From Anniella stebbinsi (lineage: Eukaryota; Chordata; Lepidosauria; Squamata; Anniellidae): a DNA stretch of 64,000 bases. How positions within the stretch are numbered: position 1 is the stretch's first letter; every line of letters starts with the position of its first letter. Of this stretch, positions 39,945 to 49,449 are shown piece after piece. Location of the stretch: NCBI GenBank assembly GCA_029215795.1, contig JARDYH010000007.1, positions 77,945,763 to 78,009,762 on the forward strand. Direction: 5' to 3'. The translations under genes were made by a program, and so were the position numbers. The notes beneath the pieces were generated by a model that made no database searches, was not told the origin of the DNA, and saw nothing but the letters and a program-made list of their open reading frames with translations.

Positions 39945-40369
39945 TAGAGAGCAGACAATGTTTTGGATTTCATATTTTGCATTCATTCAAAATATGCACT
40001 GTATGTTATTTTCTAAGTTCTGTAAAGTATCCTGATGCTAAATGCATTACATAATATTAACCCCCATTAATGTAAATGGCACATATACATCCCCATCCCA
40101 CAATATGTTTAGGATTAGGATGCCAGGCACTAGGGAGAAATAGGCAGGGCGAGAATGAAAACTCTGAGCTTGAGTTGTTTTATCAATAATAAAATACAAT
40201 TTTTGTTTTGGTTCATCTGCTGATAAAATCCACAGTCTAACCCATGCCCACAGGCCACCCAACTACAGCCTCAATAATTTTCACCAATTCAAACCAAGGG
40301 ACAGGGGTGTAGTGAAGCAAATCAAAATGGGCAAGAGATAATGCCTGACTAATCCTAGCATAAAACATA

Positions 40370-40700
40370 TTATAAAATTAATCTGGATTAAAGTACAAGA
40401 GAGGTGTGTTAGCTTTTTCTGTGGTGGCGTCCTGACTCTGGAATGCCCTCCTGAGGGATATATACGTGGCACCATTTGTCTTCTTTTAAACACAAGGTTA
40501 ACATGGTTTTATTTACCCAGGTACTTTAATTAGTTTTAATACTGTGGTAGAGTTTTAGCTGGTTGATGACTTGCCAATTTTATCTCTCTTGTTTTTTTGG
40601 ATTGTTGTTTTATTGTATTGTTGATTACCTTAGTTTTGTACACTGCTGTGGAAGCCACTTTTTTGGTCAAAGGGTGGTAGTTTTGTGGCGTGTTTTTAAA
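40370..40700 (+). mobile_element. L2-like LINE 3' end, decayed
   Basis: The region gctttttctgtggtggcgtc then gactctggaatgccctcctg corresponds to the FSVxxPxLWNxL motif at the end of the LINE reverse-transcriptase ORF seen at 44134-44415. It is followed by a T-rich 3' UTR. Confidence 0.55.
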
Positions 40701-40904
40701 AAATATATAGCCAAAAGTGTGCATTGGACAGTCTCTTGAAGCCCTTTTCATAGAGCCAAAAGATAGTTGTAGGGAGTTGGGTTTTTTAATCAGCCTTTGA
40801 TTGTTTGAGGTCAGGTGAAGGAGAGAAAAAAAGGAAGGGCATTAGTGAAAGATCTCCAAATTTTAGAACTTAAAAAAGAAAGGCAGCCTAAATGTCTTCT
40901 TAAA

Positions 40905-41180
40905 TAAGAGCCCTGACCCATCTAGTCTAGTAGCCAGCCAGATGCTTGTTGAAGCCCAACAGCAAGACATGAAGGCAACTGCTTGCCCATACCTGGCATT
41001 CAGAGGGATACATTGAGTTCCATTTAGATCTCATGGCTAACAGCCCTTGCTAGATCTACAAACCTACAAACCAAGGATTTGTCAACAGCCCCACAAGGCC
41101 TGTTAAAGGCATCTAAGCTGGTGGCCATGGCCACATCATGTGGCAGTCAATTCCATATACATTCATTCTGGCTGACGGGC
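40905..41180 (-). mobile_element. dispersed CR1/L2-like 3' fragment
   Basis: It contains catctagtctagtagccagc, gttccatttagatctcatgg and ctggtggccatggccacatc, shared with the 24890 and 36700 copies. Confidence 0.6.
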
Positions 41181-41710
41181 AGGAAGATGCTCTAGAGAAG
41201 GCCTCTGTGCAAAACGAGGAGGGAGGAGGAGGACGGGGGGGAGGGAGAGGGAAAATAGAAGAGTAGACGTAAGATACTAAGAAATATATATTTTTAAAAA
41301 TGCTATATATAAGCGGCAATACCTGTAACACCAACAGCACCCCATTGAAGCGAGGGGGGGGCGGGCAGCCACCACGCAAGGGCACATTTTTTAAGCCCAC
41401 CCAAAGCAGCTCCGTGGGTCTGACATCATCCCAAACAGGCGAAGCGAGGGACTTCGCGGAGGTGGCCCACGACGACAGGCCCGGCCTCTGCAGGTCAAAC
41501 CGTGAGGGAGGGGTGTGGGCCGGTCTACTGTCACTCCGCTCGCATGGCTCGGCTGCCCCTGGAGGGCTGGGCCTGGGCTAGGTGGAGGAGCCCCCCACCC
41601 ACCCCGGAGCCAGGCCGTGCCCGGCTCTCGCCCCCTCCTGACAGGGGCCGGCCTAGCCGGCTTTCCCCCTCCACGGGCTTCGGAGCTTCCCGCCTCTCTG
41701 CCCCGCTCAC

Positions 41711-41774
41711 CTGCGGCCGGTCGCCGAGCGCTGAGGCTCTCTCACTGCCTCGCCACCGTTATTGCCGCCGCCAT
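41711..41774 (-). other. SCMH1: SCMH1 non-coding exon 1 (5' UTR, core part)
   Basis: On the minus strand a CpG-rich segment ends at an excellent donor, GGCCGCAG|gtgagcg, at 41711/41710. It contains an ATG at 41774 that opens a ten-residue frame, MAAAITVARQ, closing at 41742. This frame ends inside the exon, so it is an upstream ORF and not the SCMH1 start. The exon must extend upstream of 41774, but the transcription start cannot be fixed from sequence. Splicing to 32952-33037 would give an intron 1 of about 8.7 kb. Confidence 0.65.
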
Positions 41775-41777
41775 GTT
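41767..41777 (-). promoter_or_regulatory. YY1-type site overlapping exon 1 uORF ATG
   Basis: The minus strand reads AACATGGCGGC, a full match to the YY1 core AAnATGGCGGC. Sites of this kind lie just downstream of the transcription start in many CpG-island promoters, and this one coincides with the ATG of the MAAAITVARQ upstream frame. It supports placing the SCMH1 start slightly above 41777. Confidence 0.6.
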
Positions 41778-42180
41778 CCGAAGCGCAGTGAGGTGGTGAA
41801 AGAGCGGGGGGGGGGGGGAAGAGAGAGGGAGGGAGGGAAGGAGCCTGCCCGGCCCAGCGCCGCCCCCTGCCGCCTGAGGACGCGCCGGGGAGCCCGGCCT
41901 GTCAGGAAGAGCGGGAAAGAGCCCCAGACTTGGCCGCCTTCCTCCTTCGTCCGCTTGGCGGGAGCAGAGCCGCGGCCTCACGCAGTGCCGAATCAGCGGC
42001 GGCGGCGACGAGGAGGAGCCTCTCCTATAACCTCGGCGGCGGTAGCATCAATCCGCGGCCTCCCTCTGTGTGTGTGTGTGTGTGAGGAGAGTTTCCCTCA
42101 CTAGGAGCTACAGTGACAGCCTTGCCACATCTCCCTTCAAACGGCCTCTGCCTCACACCGCACAGGCGACGCTTACAGGC

Positions 42181-42877
42181 CTTAACGTTTTCAAGCCTCG
42201 CACCCCGCCAAACACATATATAGTGGCCTCTTTTCAGCGGGCGTAGCGCATATTCCCTGTTTTCTGGTAGCTGTCCGTGGGAAAGTCTTGGCTACTACTG
42301 GCGCCTTTCAGACGTTCTAAGGAATGCACGTATTGGGGTAGCGGCACCAGGTCGTGGCACCAGGCTCTGCTCCGCAGCGCCCCCATTAGAACATGTGAAA
42401 CGAGACTAGTGTTATTTTATTGCACATGTGTTTCTTTTGTGAAGACAGGCATCTCATGAATCTTTTGTTTAGATTATACACACGCGCGCACACTCACACA
42501 CATTGCATGCGTGTACAGGTTGGTCTTTGTATGTCTCTCCGGTCATGTTGTCGCAATCTAAACGGGTAACCAATTTCTATTTGAAACTTGTGAGCTCCAG
42601 TATAAAAAAGTAAACTTCACCTATAGTGCCTATTTTGCTTTAGGGAAAAATAATAGGGGAATTTGTATGAACATCCCATTGAGAGGGGGATCAGGGTTGC
42701 ACCTGGTGGCCATGCCTCCCCCTCCAGCCTCACATTTGGCCGATGTCTGAAAGGGTCTTAAGTATATACCAGCCAATGCACATACAGCATTTCCACATAG
42801 AGAGGATCCTGATTACCCAGACCCCCCCCCCCCACACACACTTATGAAGGCATGTTGTATGTGTAGGGCTGCTTCAA
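42181..42877. other. upstream flank of the SCMH1 promoter
   Basis: No gene is present. A CA/CG alternating run (cacacgcgcgcacactcaca) near 42477-42500 could adopt Z-DNA. A C12 run lies at 42822-42833, next to cacaca. Confidence 0.6.
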
Positions 42878-42879
42878 AT

Positions 42880-43835
42880 GCATGCGTATGAACAGTGTGT
42901 GTGGCTTCTACATACTGGCCCCAAGAACATGGTAGAACCATCTGAGGCCCGCTGTAATATATTAGCTAGGCACTTCCAGAATAAAATCTCTGGCATCCGC
43001 CAGGATTTAGACTCCAGTGTTATAGCAGGTGAATCTAGTGAGGTATCCAGAGCACAGGTTTGTCCTGTTTTCTTGGATGAGTTTCAGTTGGTACAGCTCG
43101 ATGACGTGGACAAGGTGCTTGGACAGGTTCGTGCAGCCACCTCTGTATTGGATCCTTGCCCCTCTTGGCTTATAAAAGCTAGGAGGGATGGAACAGCCGG
43201 CTGGGCCAGGGAAGTGATTAATGCCTCTCTACGAGAGGGAGTGGTCTCAGACCGTCTGAAAGAGGCAGTAGTAAGACCACTCCTGAAGAAAGCTTCCCTG
43301 GACCCAGAAAATCTTAATAATTTTAGGCCGGTGGCAAACGTTCCATTCCTGGGCAAGGTCCTTGAGCGGGTGGTTGCTGGCCAGCTCCAGACACTCTTGG
43401 ATGAGACCGATTATCTGGATCCATTTCAGTCGGGTTTCAGGCCTTGTTTTGGTACAGAAACAGCCTTGGTCGCCCTGTATGATGACCTATATCAGGAGAG
43501 GGACAGGGTGTGTGTGACTCTGTTGATTCTCCTTGATCTCTCAGCGGCTTTTGATACGATCAACCATGGTATCCTTCTGGCATGACTGGCTGAGTTGGGA
43601 GTGGGAGCACTGCATTGCAGTGGTTCCGCTCCTACTTGACAGGTCGGCTCCAGAAGGTGGTGCTTGGGGGACATTGCTCGGCCCCGTGGATTCTCCAGTA
43701 CGAGGTTCCGCAGGGGTCAGTTTTGTCCTCCATGCTGTTCAACATCTACATGAAACCGTTGGGTGCGGTCATCCGGAGTTGGAGTGTGGTGTCATCAGTA
43801 TGCTGTATTCTACACCTATTCAGAATATGACTATA
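42880..43835 (+). pseudogene. L2/CR1-clade LINE reverse transcriptase fragment
   Basis: An open frame at 42878-43585 carries RT motifs of a Jockey-superfamily non-LTR retrotransposon: RPVANVPFLGKVLERVV, FQSGFRPCFGTETALVAL and LILLDLSAAFDTINHGIL. A frameshift near 43585 moves the reading to 43615-43830, with LQWFRSYLTGRLQKVV-like and VPQGSVLSSMLFNIYMKPLG. The sequence stops matching exactly where the catalytic YADD motif should follow (43797-43806), so the copy is truncated, frameshifted and cannot be active. It is a dead mobile-element fragment and not a host gene. Confidence 0.85.
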
Positions 43836-43904
43836 GGGATATTCATATGAACACCCATAGGGTCTTGATGTGAGGTGGTGTTATACATGGCGGCCTTCCC
43901 TCCC

Positions 43905-44640
43905 CCATTATTATTATTATTATTATTAATTATTATTATTATTTATTACATTTATATACCGCCCCATAGCGAAAGCTCTCTGGGCGGTTTACAAAAATTA
44001 AAAGACAGAACACTAAAAAGACAATATACAAAATTTAAAACCATAAACATAAAGCAGCTGATATTTAAAACATTTTAAAACATTTTAATTGTTAAGCCTG
44101 GCCACAATGCCAATCAAACCTCAACTTGAGCTGTTAAAATGCCTGGGAGAAAAGAAAGGTTTTAACCAGGTGCTGAAAAGATAACAGTGTTGGCGCCAGG
44201 CGAGCCTCATCGGGGAGATCATTCCATAATTGGGGGGCCACCACAGAGAAGGCCCTCTCCCTTGTTGCCGTCCTCCGAGCTTCCCTCGGAGTAGGCACCC
44301 GGAGGAGGACCTTTGATGTTGAGCGTAGTGTACGGGTAGGTTCATGTTGGGAAAGGCATTCCATCAGGTATTGTGGTCCCAAACCGTGTAAGGCTTTATA
44401 GGTTAAAACCAGCACCTTGAATCGGGCTCAGAAACATACAGGCAACCAATGCAAGCGGGCCAGAATCGGTCTTATATGTTCGAACCTTCTGGTCCCTGTT
44501 TCCAATCTGGTCACTGCATTCTGCACAAGCTGCAGCTTCCGAACAGTCTTCAAAGGCAGCCCCACAAAGAGTGCAAACACGTGGAAGGAGAGATTAGGAT
44601 CATGGTGGCAAGCTCTGCCCCCAACCTCTGCACACTGATG
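43905..44640 (-). mobile_element. L2/CR1-like LINE 3' end (copy A)
   Basis: Sense is on the minus strand. The C-terminal coding part at 44134-44415 shows VLTYKALHGLGPQYL, then RERAFSVVAPQLWNDLPDEA and VKTFLFSQAF. The 3' UTR runs down to tttgtaaaccgcccagagag and ggggcggtatataaatg, with a (TAA)n tail at 43905-43945. It continues to higher coordinates with ggcaaccaatgcaagcgggc and ccgaacagtcttcaaaggca. It closely resembles copy B at 49450-50005. Confidence 0.8.
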
Positions 44641-44982
44641 GACTCAAGAAGCCGCTTTTTCACAACAAAACTGTGTTCAGTGAATGCGTGTGGGAAGGAA
44701 GCAGGCCATACCGCCAACCTACACATGTTCAACTGAATCTGTATGGAGTCTGTGTAATAACTCTGGGTTCTATTGCTAGGATGAAGAGGGGCAAATTGGA
44801 AATCACTCAGGAGTCAATATATATAAATATTTACTTAGCTTTAAGATATTCAGTCAATAGCAATATTAATTAAACAACCCATAAAGACCAAATACAAATG
44901 ACTCTAACACTGAGCCACCCTTAATTACAAATACAGTGTTAACAATTATTAAGACAGTTACAGTCACTTTCACAGTTTCTTG

Positions 44983-45337
44983 GGCCCCCTCCACAAGAAT
45001 GCGCCTTTGCGCCTGGTTCCGCGATTATGCGCATTATCGCGGAGGCGCATTTACTCACAATCCCTCTGCATGGGAGGCGGCGGGAAGCGGCGAAGCGCAT
45101 TAAAAGATGCCCCAAAAGCGCTTTCCAGGTAGTTAATGCGCATAATCGCTTGTTCACACAGCGAAATTGCGCTTTAACGGCCGGAGCAAAATAAAAGTCG
45201 CTATTTAACGCGCGTTCGAAAATGCGCATTATCGGGGAGATAACGCGCCTGTACGCCCGTTTTGCGCTCCGCTCGTGTGTAGGTAAAATTTATAATGAGC
45301 CTTCAAGGCTCATTAAACGCCCCGTGTGGAGGAGGCC
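44983..45337. mobile_element. CpG-rich MITE with GGCCYCCTCCACA ends
   Basis: The 13-bp ends GGCCCCCTCCACA and TGTGGAGGAGGCC are inverted repeats with one mismatch, flanked on both sides by TTG. The interior is unusually rich in CpG and in repeated words (gcgcattatcg, aatgcgcataatcgc, gcgccttt). The 3-bp duplication would suit a PIF/Harbinger-type element, but this is inference. Confidence 0.6.
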
Positions 45338-46055
45338 TTGGACTCCTATTGCTAGTCTTTGCGCTTTCTGCCTCTGCCTCTTTGTCTTCATCACTTCTGT
45401 GCTTTCCCTTAGCTTTCTTCTCAGCAGCTTCGCTTCCATCTGCTGCCTTCTCTTGTCCCCCCGCCCCTTCAGCTGTTATTCCCTCCTTGGCCTCCTCTGC
45501 ATCTCCTCCAACCGCCTTTCTCCTCTTAGCTCCTCTACCTGCCTAGCTCCAAGAGCCTTTACAAAATTCATATCCCACTCTTTTTTTCTCATCCTTCCAT
45601 CGCCCTCCCACTTTTTACCCTTAAAGGAAGCTTAGAAATAATCTTAGATAGATAGTTTCAATCCTCATATTACAATGTCCTCAGGAAGAGGCATTACTTT
45701 TGTGTATACAATGACAGGATAGCTGAACACACAAAAGGGATTGTAGAATCCACGCAGACATTCAAGTTAATGTGTACAGGCCCCTGCCCAAATATGCATG
45801 CTATGCTTCTAAACATGTACATGCTATGAGTAGATAGGCAGAAAATCTCTGCTTGAGAGAGTGCCCAGTTGGAACTGCCCAACCATGCAGGGACACACAG
45901 CAGGAGCAAGGCGATATTCTTGGGAGCACAGTGTTCCAGACTGCTAAGGATGATAACCAGACTGCTCCTTCAGTAGAAGACAAAGAGTTCCAAAAAATGA
46001 TAAGCAATCCTTCAGAGATGAATTTAAACTGAGTGGAGCCATTCCCATTCTGTAC
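45338..46055. other. no gene seen; pyrimidine-rich stretch
   Basis: 45340-45625 is strongly pyrimidine-rich on the plus strand (repeated ctcctct and cttcttct words). The remainder shows no recognisable feature. Confidence 0.5.
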
Positions 46056-46059
46056 ACCC

Positions 46060-46795
46060 AGATGCCAGCTTCCCAACAATCACGAACAAACCCTCATCTT
46101 GCTTCACTACATTGGACCTTGGAGAGAAAGCCGGAGGTGAAGGCTAACTTTGTGACTTTCATAGAAATGATGTTCAAGAATGAATATAGAGAACAAGCTC
46201 CATCTGACAGAGAGGGTGAAGGAAGCTGGTACTTTTCAACCTTTAGTGTATATTACCAACAGAAACATGGACAAATTAGAGTGATCTTTGACTCGAGCAT
46301 CTGATTTAAGGAGTTTCCTTGAATAATGTTCTCCTTATTGGGCTGGACTTAACTAATGACTTCCTAGGGGTGGTTATTTGTTTCAAAAAAGAACCCATGG
46401 CCATCACTGCGGCCATCCAGAAGATGTTCTACTACTTGAGATTCCCATGGTACAGTGATGACAACCTCAACATGAAAGTAGCTGAGTACCAGAAGTGAGT
46501 TCATGTCTTTGGCAAAAGTCCTTCATCCTCAGTGGCCATCTATGGATTGTGTACGATAGCACAGCAAGAAGAGGAGTATGGCCAGGATGTGAGATGGTTA
46601 ATAGAAAGAGACATTTATGTAGATGGCCATTTAAAATCAGTGCGGACAGCAGAGGAAGTCATCAACCTATTCAAGAGATGGCACCCACAGCCGACTTGAG
46701 GCTCCACAAAATAGCATCCAATAGCCCTACAATAATGAAAGCTTTCTTTCCAGAGGACCACAGAAAAAAAGACTGATAGCCCTAGAATTAGGGAA
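46060..46795 (+). pseudogene. decayed BEL/Pao-type LTR retroelement, RT region
   Basis: Broken frames carry order-preserving motifs of a Pao-type polymerase. Near 46130 the translation reads KPEVKANFVTF then EMMFKNEYREQAPS; at 46230-46300 YFSTFSVYYQQKHGQIRVIF and DSS; later pieces include a QKMFYY-like segment (46418) and, near 46560-46660, QQEEEYGQDVRW and ERDIYVDGHL. Stops and frameshifts separate them, so the copy is dead. The orientation is plus. I recognise the family by these motifs only; no LTRs are identified. Confidence 0.65.
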
Positions 46796-48085
46796 TAACA
46801 TGCCACTAATCGAACACAGTCTTGCATTAAATTGGGACATTGAGAATAGCTTCCAGGTACCCATTCAGCTTCCAGGTACCCATTCAACTTCCAGGTACCC
46901 ACACATGAAAAATCATTCACACATTATGAGATCTTGTTTACAGTGAACAGCTTATTTTGGTCCAATAGGATTTGCAGCCACTATTACCATCCAGGGAAAA
47001 TTCCTATTAAGAAAGCTTTCTTCAATGACTCAGGATTGGGAGACACCATTGTCCATTGATAAATGGCAAGAGTGGATATGGGGGATTTCCTCTCCCCAGT
47101 ACTGCCACCACATGTGTGGAAACTGCTCCTTCACTAGGCAATCCCACCTATGGGGTTTCTTATTTATAGCAAATGCTTATTTCTCTGGACTTAAGGAATT
47201 CTCTGCCACTATAACTTGGTTCCACAAGCTGACCCTTTTCTGCTGCCACCAATTCTGTTAGAATACTTTAAAATCTCCTACTATCTGGTATAAGAGTGTT
47301 AAGTGTGAGATGGGCACCCGTACGAGAGACAACACGAACTATTAAACAAGTAATTTATTAGAGAGATATTGTGTACATAAGCGATTGCTAATATTTACTT
47401 TGTTTTTTTTCAGAAGACTGTTTAGTGACAACTCTTAAGGACTCCAGAGACGTGTTGCTGCTACAAGCCTCTTAAATGACTTCTTTTACCTCAGGCCAAA
47501 TTCCCTAAACCTCCATCCCAGACAAATGCAGTTACAAACAGGGTACAGTCTTCCTCTGACACCAAAGCTCCTCCTGTTGTTCAACTTGCTTGCTACTCCT
47601 GATCTTCGCCTGCCACCTATGTTTATTCCACAGAGAAGGAATAGCTTAATATTTAAGCCTAGGCAATTCTTTCTCTTCAGCTTTCTCATAGTCCTTTTAA
47701 AACACCATACACCAACCAGCAGACTTTCTTCCTCCTTGACTACTATAGACTAACTTAACTGCCAACTGTCATACCATAAATGTCATTTCCCAACTCTTCT
47801 TTTCTACCTCGCTAGAATTCGCAACCAACGAGAATTGAATTTACCTGATTCAACCCTCATCTAACAATATTCAAAGTGATCCTCTCTCTCCCCACCTTCA
47901 GAATGTCACTCAGCAACTACTACTTGACAGTAACAAGCACAAGGCCTCAAGTCAGCTCAGATACATTTTTGCCTCATAGAAGGCACACAAAACAGACATT
48001 ACAGAACAGCAATAGTTATATAAAGGTGTTTCTTCACAATGTGAGATGTGGTTAAAAAAAATCTTAGAAGCTCTTCAGAAAGTTC
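46796..48085. other. spacer between the two BEL/Pao-like pieces
   Basis: It contains a short tandem repeat of a 20-bp unit (cttccaggtacccattca type) at 46850-46905. The rest has no recognisable domain; part may be non-coding retroelement sequence or a later insertion. Confidence 0.45.
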
Positions 48086-48089
48086 AACT

Positions 48090-48425
48090 ATGTTTCAGTC
48101 TCACTCACAGCTGCCCTGTACGATGAAATAGGCATCTTCTCTGTTGCTCCAGCAAAGGCGATAGCTGCTGTGGACTACTTGAAAAAGACGGACATTACAT
48201 TGGATTCCTCCTTGGCAAGGCCAAACTAGCACTATAACTTGAGCATACAGTTCCAATACTTGAACAACGCAGTGCAAAACTAGCAGTGGAAATACCAGAG
48301 CTAATATTAAGTAGGATGGAAATCCAACCTGAAGCTGTCAATTCTTTTACGCCAACAGTAAAGTAGTACTGGGCTACTTCCACAACCAGAGCAGGAGTCT
48401 GTATGACTATGTAAGCAACCAGGAG
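48090..48425 (+). pseudogene. decayed BEL/Pao-type LTR retroelement, RNase H-side region
   Basis: In shifting plus-strand frames the segment shows TALYDEIGIF at its start and, near its end, the equivalent of a DSKVVLGY-type RNase H motif decayed to SSTGLLPQPEQ in the local frame. Stops interrupt all frames. Its order and strand fit the 46060-46795 piece, so both are probably parts of one old insertion. Confidence 0.5.
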
Positions 48426-48532
48426 AGAGGCACTATGCTCCCACAGGCCAGAACATGCTCCAGCATTTCACCATTTCACTAGCTTGCAGGGCAACACTCC
48501 TGCTAACTATGTCTCATATACTATTGCACAGT

Positions 48533-49345
48533 TCAGAAGACTGAGGGGAGAGATGATGGCTAGGGTGTCCAGATGGCCCGGGGTTTCCCGGTCCTAACCT
48601 GGAAACCTAGGCCGAACCGGGGCAACCGGGGGGCAGCGGGGGAAAACCGGGGTGGCGGGGGGGCACACGGCGGTGGCGGGAGGCAGGCAGCGCGAGGCAC
48701 TTACCTGCTGAGGCGTCCACTTCCCTCCGGTGCTCGGAATCTACTGAGAAACAGGCTTCGCGGCCTGTCCCTCAGTAGCGCGCCAGGTGATTACGTCATC
48801 ACCCGGCGTGTACTGAGAGACAGGCCAGGAAGCCTGTTTCTCAGTAGATTCTGAGCACCGGAGGGAAGCAGACGCCCAGGTAAGGAGTGCGGGGCGGCGC
48901 AGCACGGGTGGGGGGGCGGCGCGGGCGCACGGTGGGGGGGTTGTTTTGGGTGGGGGGGTGGCGGGGGGGTCCGGGATTTTGATTGTCATAATCTGGTCAG
49001 CCTAATGATGGCACTCTTCAAATACTTGAAAGATTGTCACATTGAGGAGGGCCAGGATCTCTTCTTGATCATCCCAGAGTGCAGGACGCAGAATAATGGG
49101 CTCAAGTTACAGGAAACCAGATTCCAGCTGGACATCAGGAAAAACTTCCTGACTGTTAGAGCAGTGCAACAATGGAACCTGTTACCTAGCGAGGTCATGG
49201 TCTCTCACACTAGAGGCATTCAAGAGGCAGCTGGACAGCCATTTGTCAGGTATTTGTCAGGTATGGATTCCTGCAGTGAGTAGGGGGTTGTACTTGATGG
49301 CCTTATAGGCCCCTTCCAACTCTACCATTCTATGATTCTATGAAA
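48533..49345 (+). mobile_element. CR1 LINE 3' end, interrupted by a MITE
   Basis: The left part (48533-48560, agaagactgaggggagagatg) and the right part (49005-49345) together form a CR1 3' region: cttcaaatacttgaaagatt, aaaacttcctgactgttaga, gcagctggacagccatttg, tcccaactctaccattctat-type ending. It ends with attctatgattctatg, the classical CR1 3' tail. The intervening 444 bp are a separate insertion. Confidence 0.88.
48561..49004. mobile_element. GC-rich hAT-type palindromic MITE, 444 bp, with 8-bp TSD
   Basis: The ends TAGGGTGTCCAGAT and ATCTGGTCAGCCTA are inverted repeats with two mismatches in 14. The 8-bp target duplication ATGATGGC is exact at 48553-48560 and 49005-49012; 8 bp is the hAT signature. 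The interior holds a hairpin with about 60-bp arms (about 48719-48782 against 48809-48869, for example ctactgagaaacaggctt against aagcctgtttctcagtag). No coding capacity is present, so it must be mobilised in trans. Confidence 0.9.
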
Positions 49346-49449
49346 ACATTTATTAGATCTATTGTTAAGATAGTATGGTTTATGCCCTGTGAAGAGGCGT
49401 ACATGTAGCTAATGTGGTTTAATTAGTTAACAATGCAGATAGTATGCTG

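Larger units (their letters stand above)
33038..41710 (-). other. SCMH1 intron 1
   Basis: This is an 8.7-kb first intron. It holds an (AAAT)n run (33456-33490), CR1/L2-like fragments (36700-37080, 40905-41180), a hAT-type MITE (37676-38310), a (CA)n run (39918-39944) and a LINE 3' end (40370-40700). Between 34600 and 36600 and between 38320 and 39900 I see no recognisable element. The right end passes into the CpG island. Confidence 0.7.
41340..42180. promoter_or_regulatory. CpG-island promoter of SCMH1
   Basis: A block of strongly raised G+C and CpG density stands out from the AT-rich, CpG-poor surroundings. It covers exon 1 and its donor. There is no obvious TATA box in the expected place, which fits a dispersed housekeeping-type promoter. 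It includes a G9 run near 41806, a GGGA-rich stretch and a (TG)9 run at 42067-42084. Long open frames on both strands (for example 41502-42104 plus) are side effects of low stop-codon density in GC-rich DNA. Confidence 0.85.

Noticed and set aside
41742..41981. 79-codon minus-strand frame ending MAAAITVARQ as the SCMH1 start
   Set aside because: The frame terminates at 41742 before the exon 1 donor and so cannot join SCMH1; only the last ATG is relevant, as a uORF.
41502..42104. 200-codon plus-strand open frame in the CpG island
   Set aside because: Low-complexity Arg/Pro/Ser composition with no domain; expected from GC-rich DNA with few stop codons. Several overlapping frames are open in the same place.
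42878..43830. A host gene with a reverse-transcriptase domain
   Set aside because: The motifs are those of a LINE of the L2/CR1 group, with a frameshift and truncation before the catalytic motif.
44134..44415. A host gene on the minus strand (VLTYKALHGLGPQYL frame)
   Set aside because: The same peptide recurs at 49665-49994 and, diverged, at 53873-54178, attached to the same LINE tail; it is the LINE ORF end.
45340..45625. Ser/Leu/Ala-rich plus-strand frames (45222-45635, 45295-45546)
   Set aside because: They come from a pyrimidine-rich stretch, have no domain and start inside the adjacent MITE.
48573..48989. Gly/Arg-rich and Pro-rich frames
   Set aside because: They are translations of the GC-rich interior of the 48561-49004 MITE.
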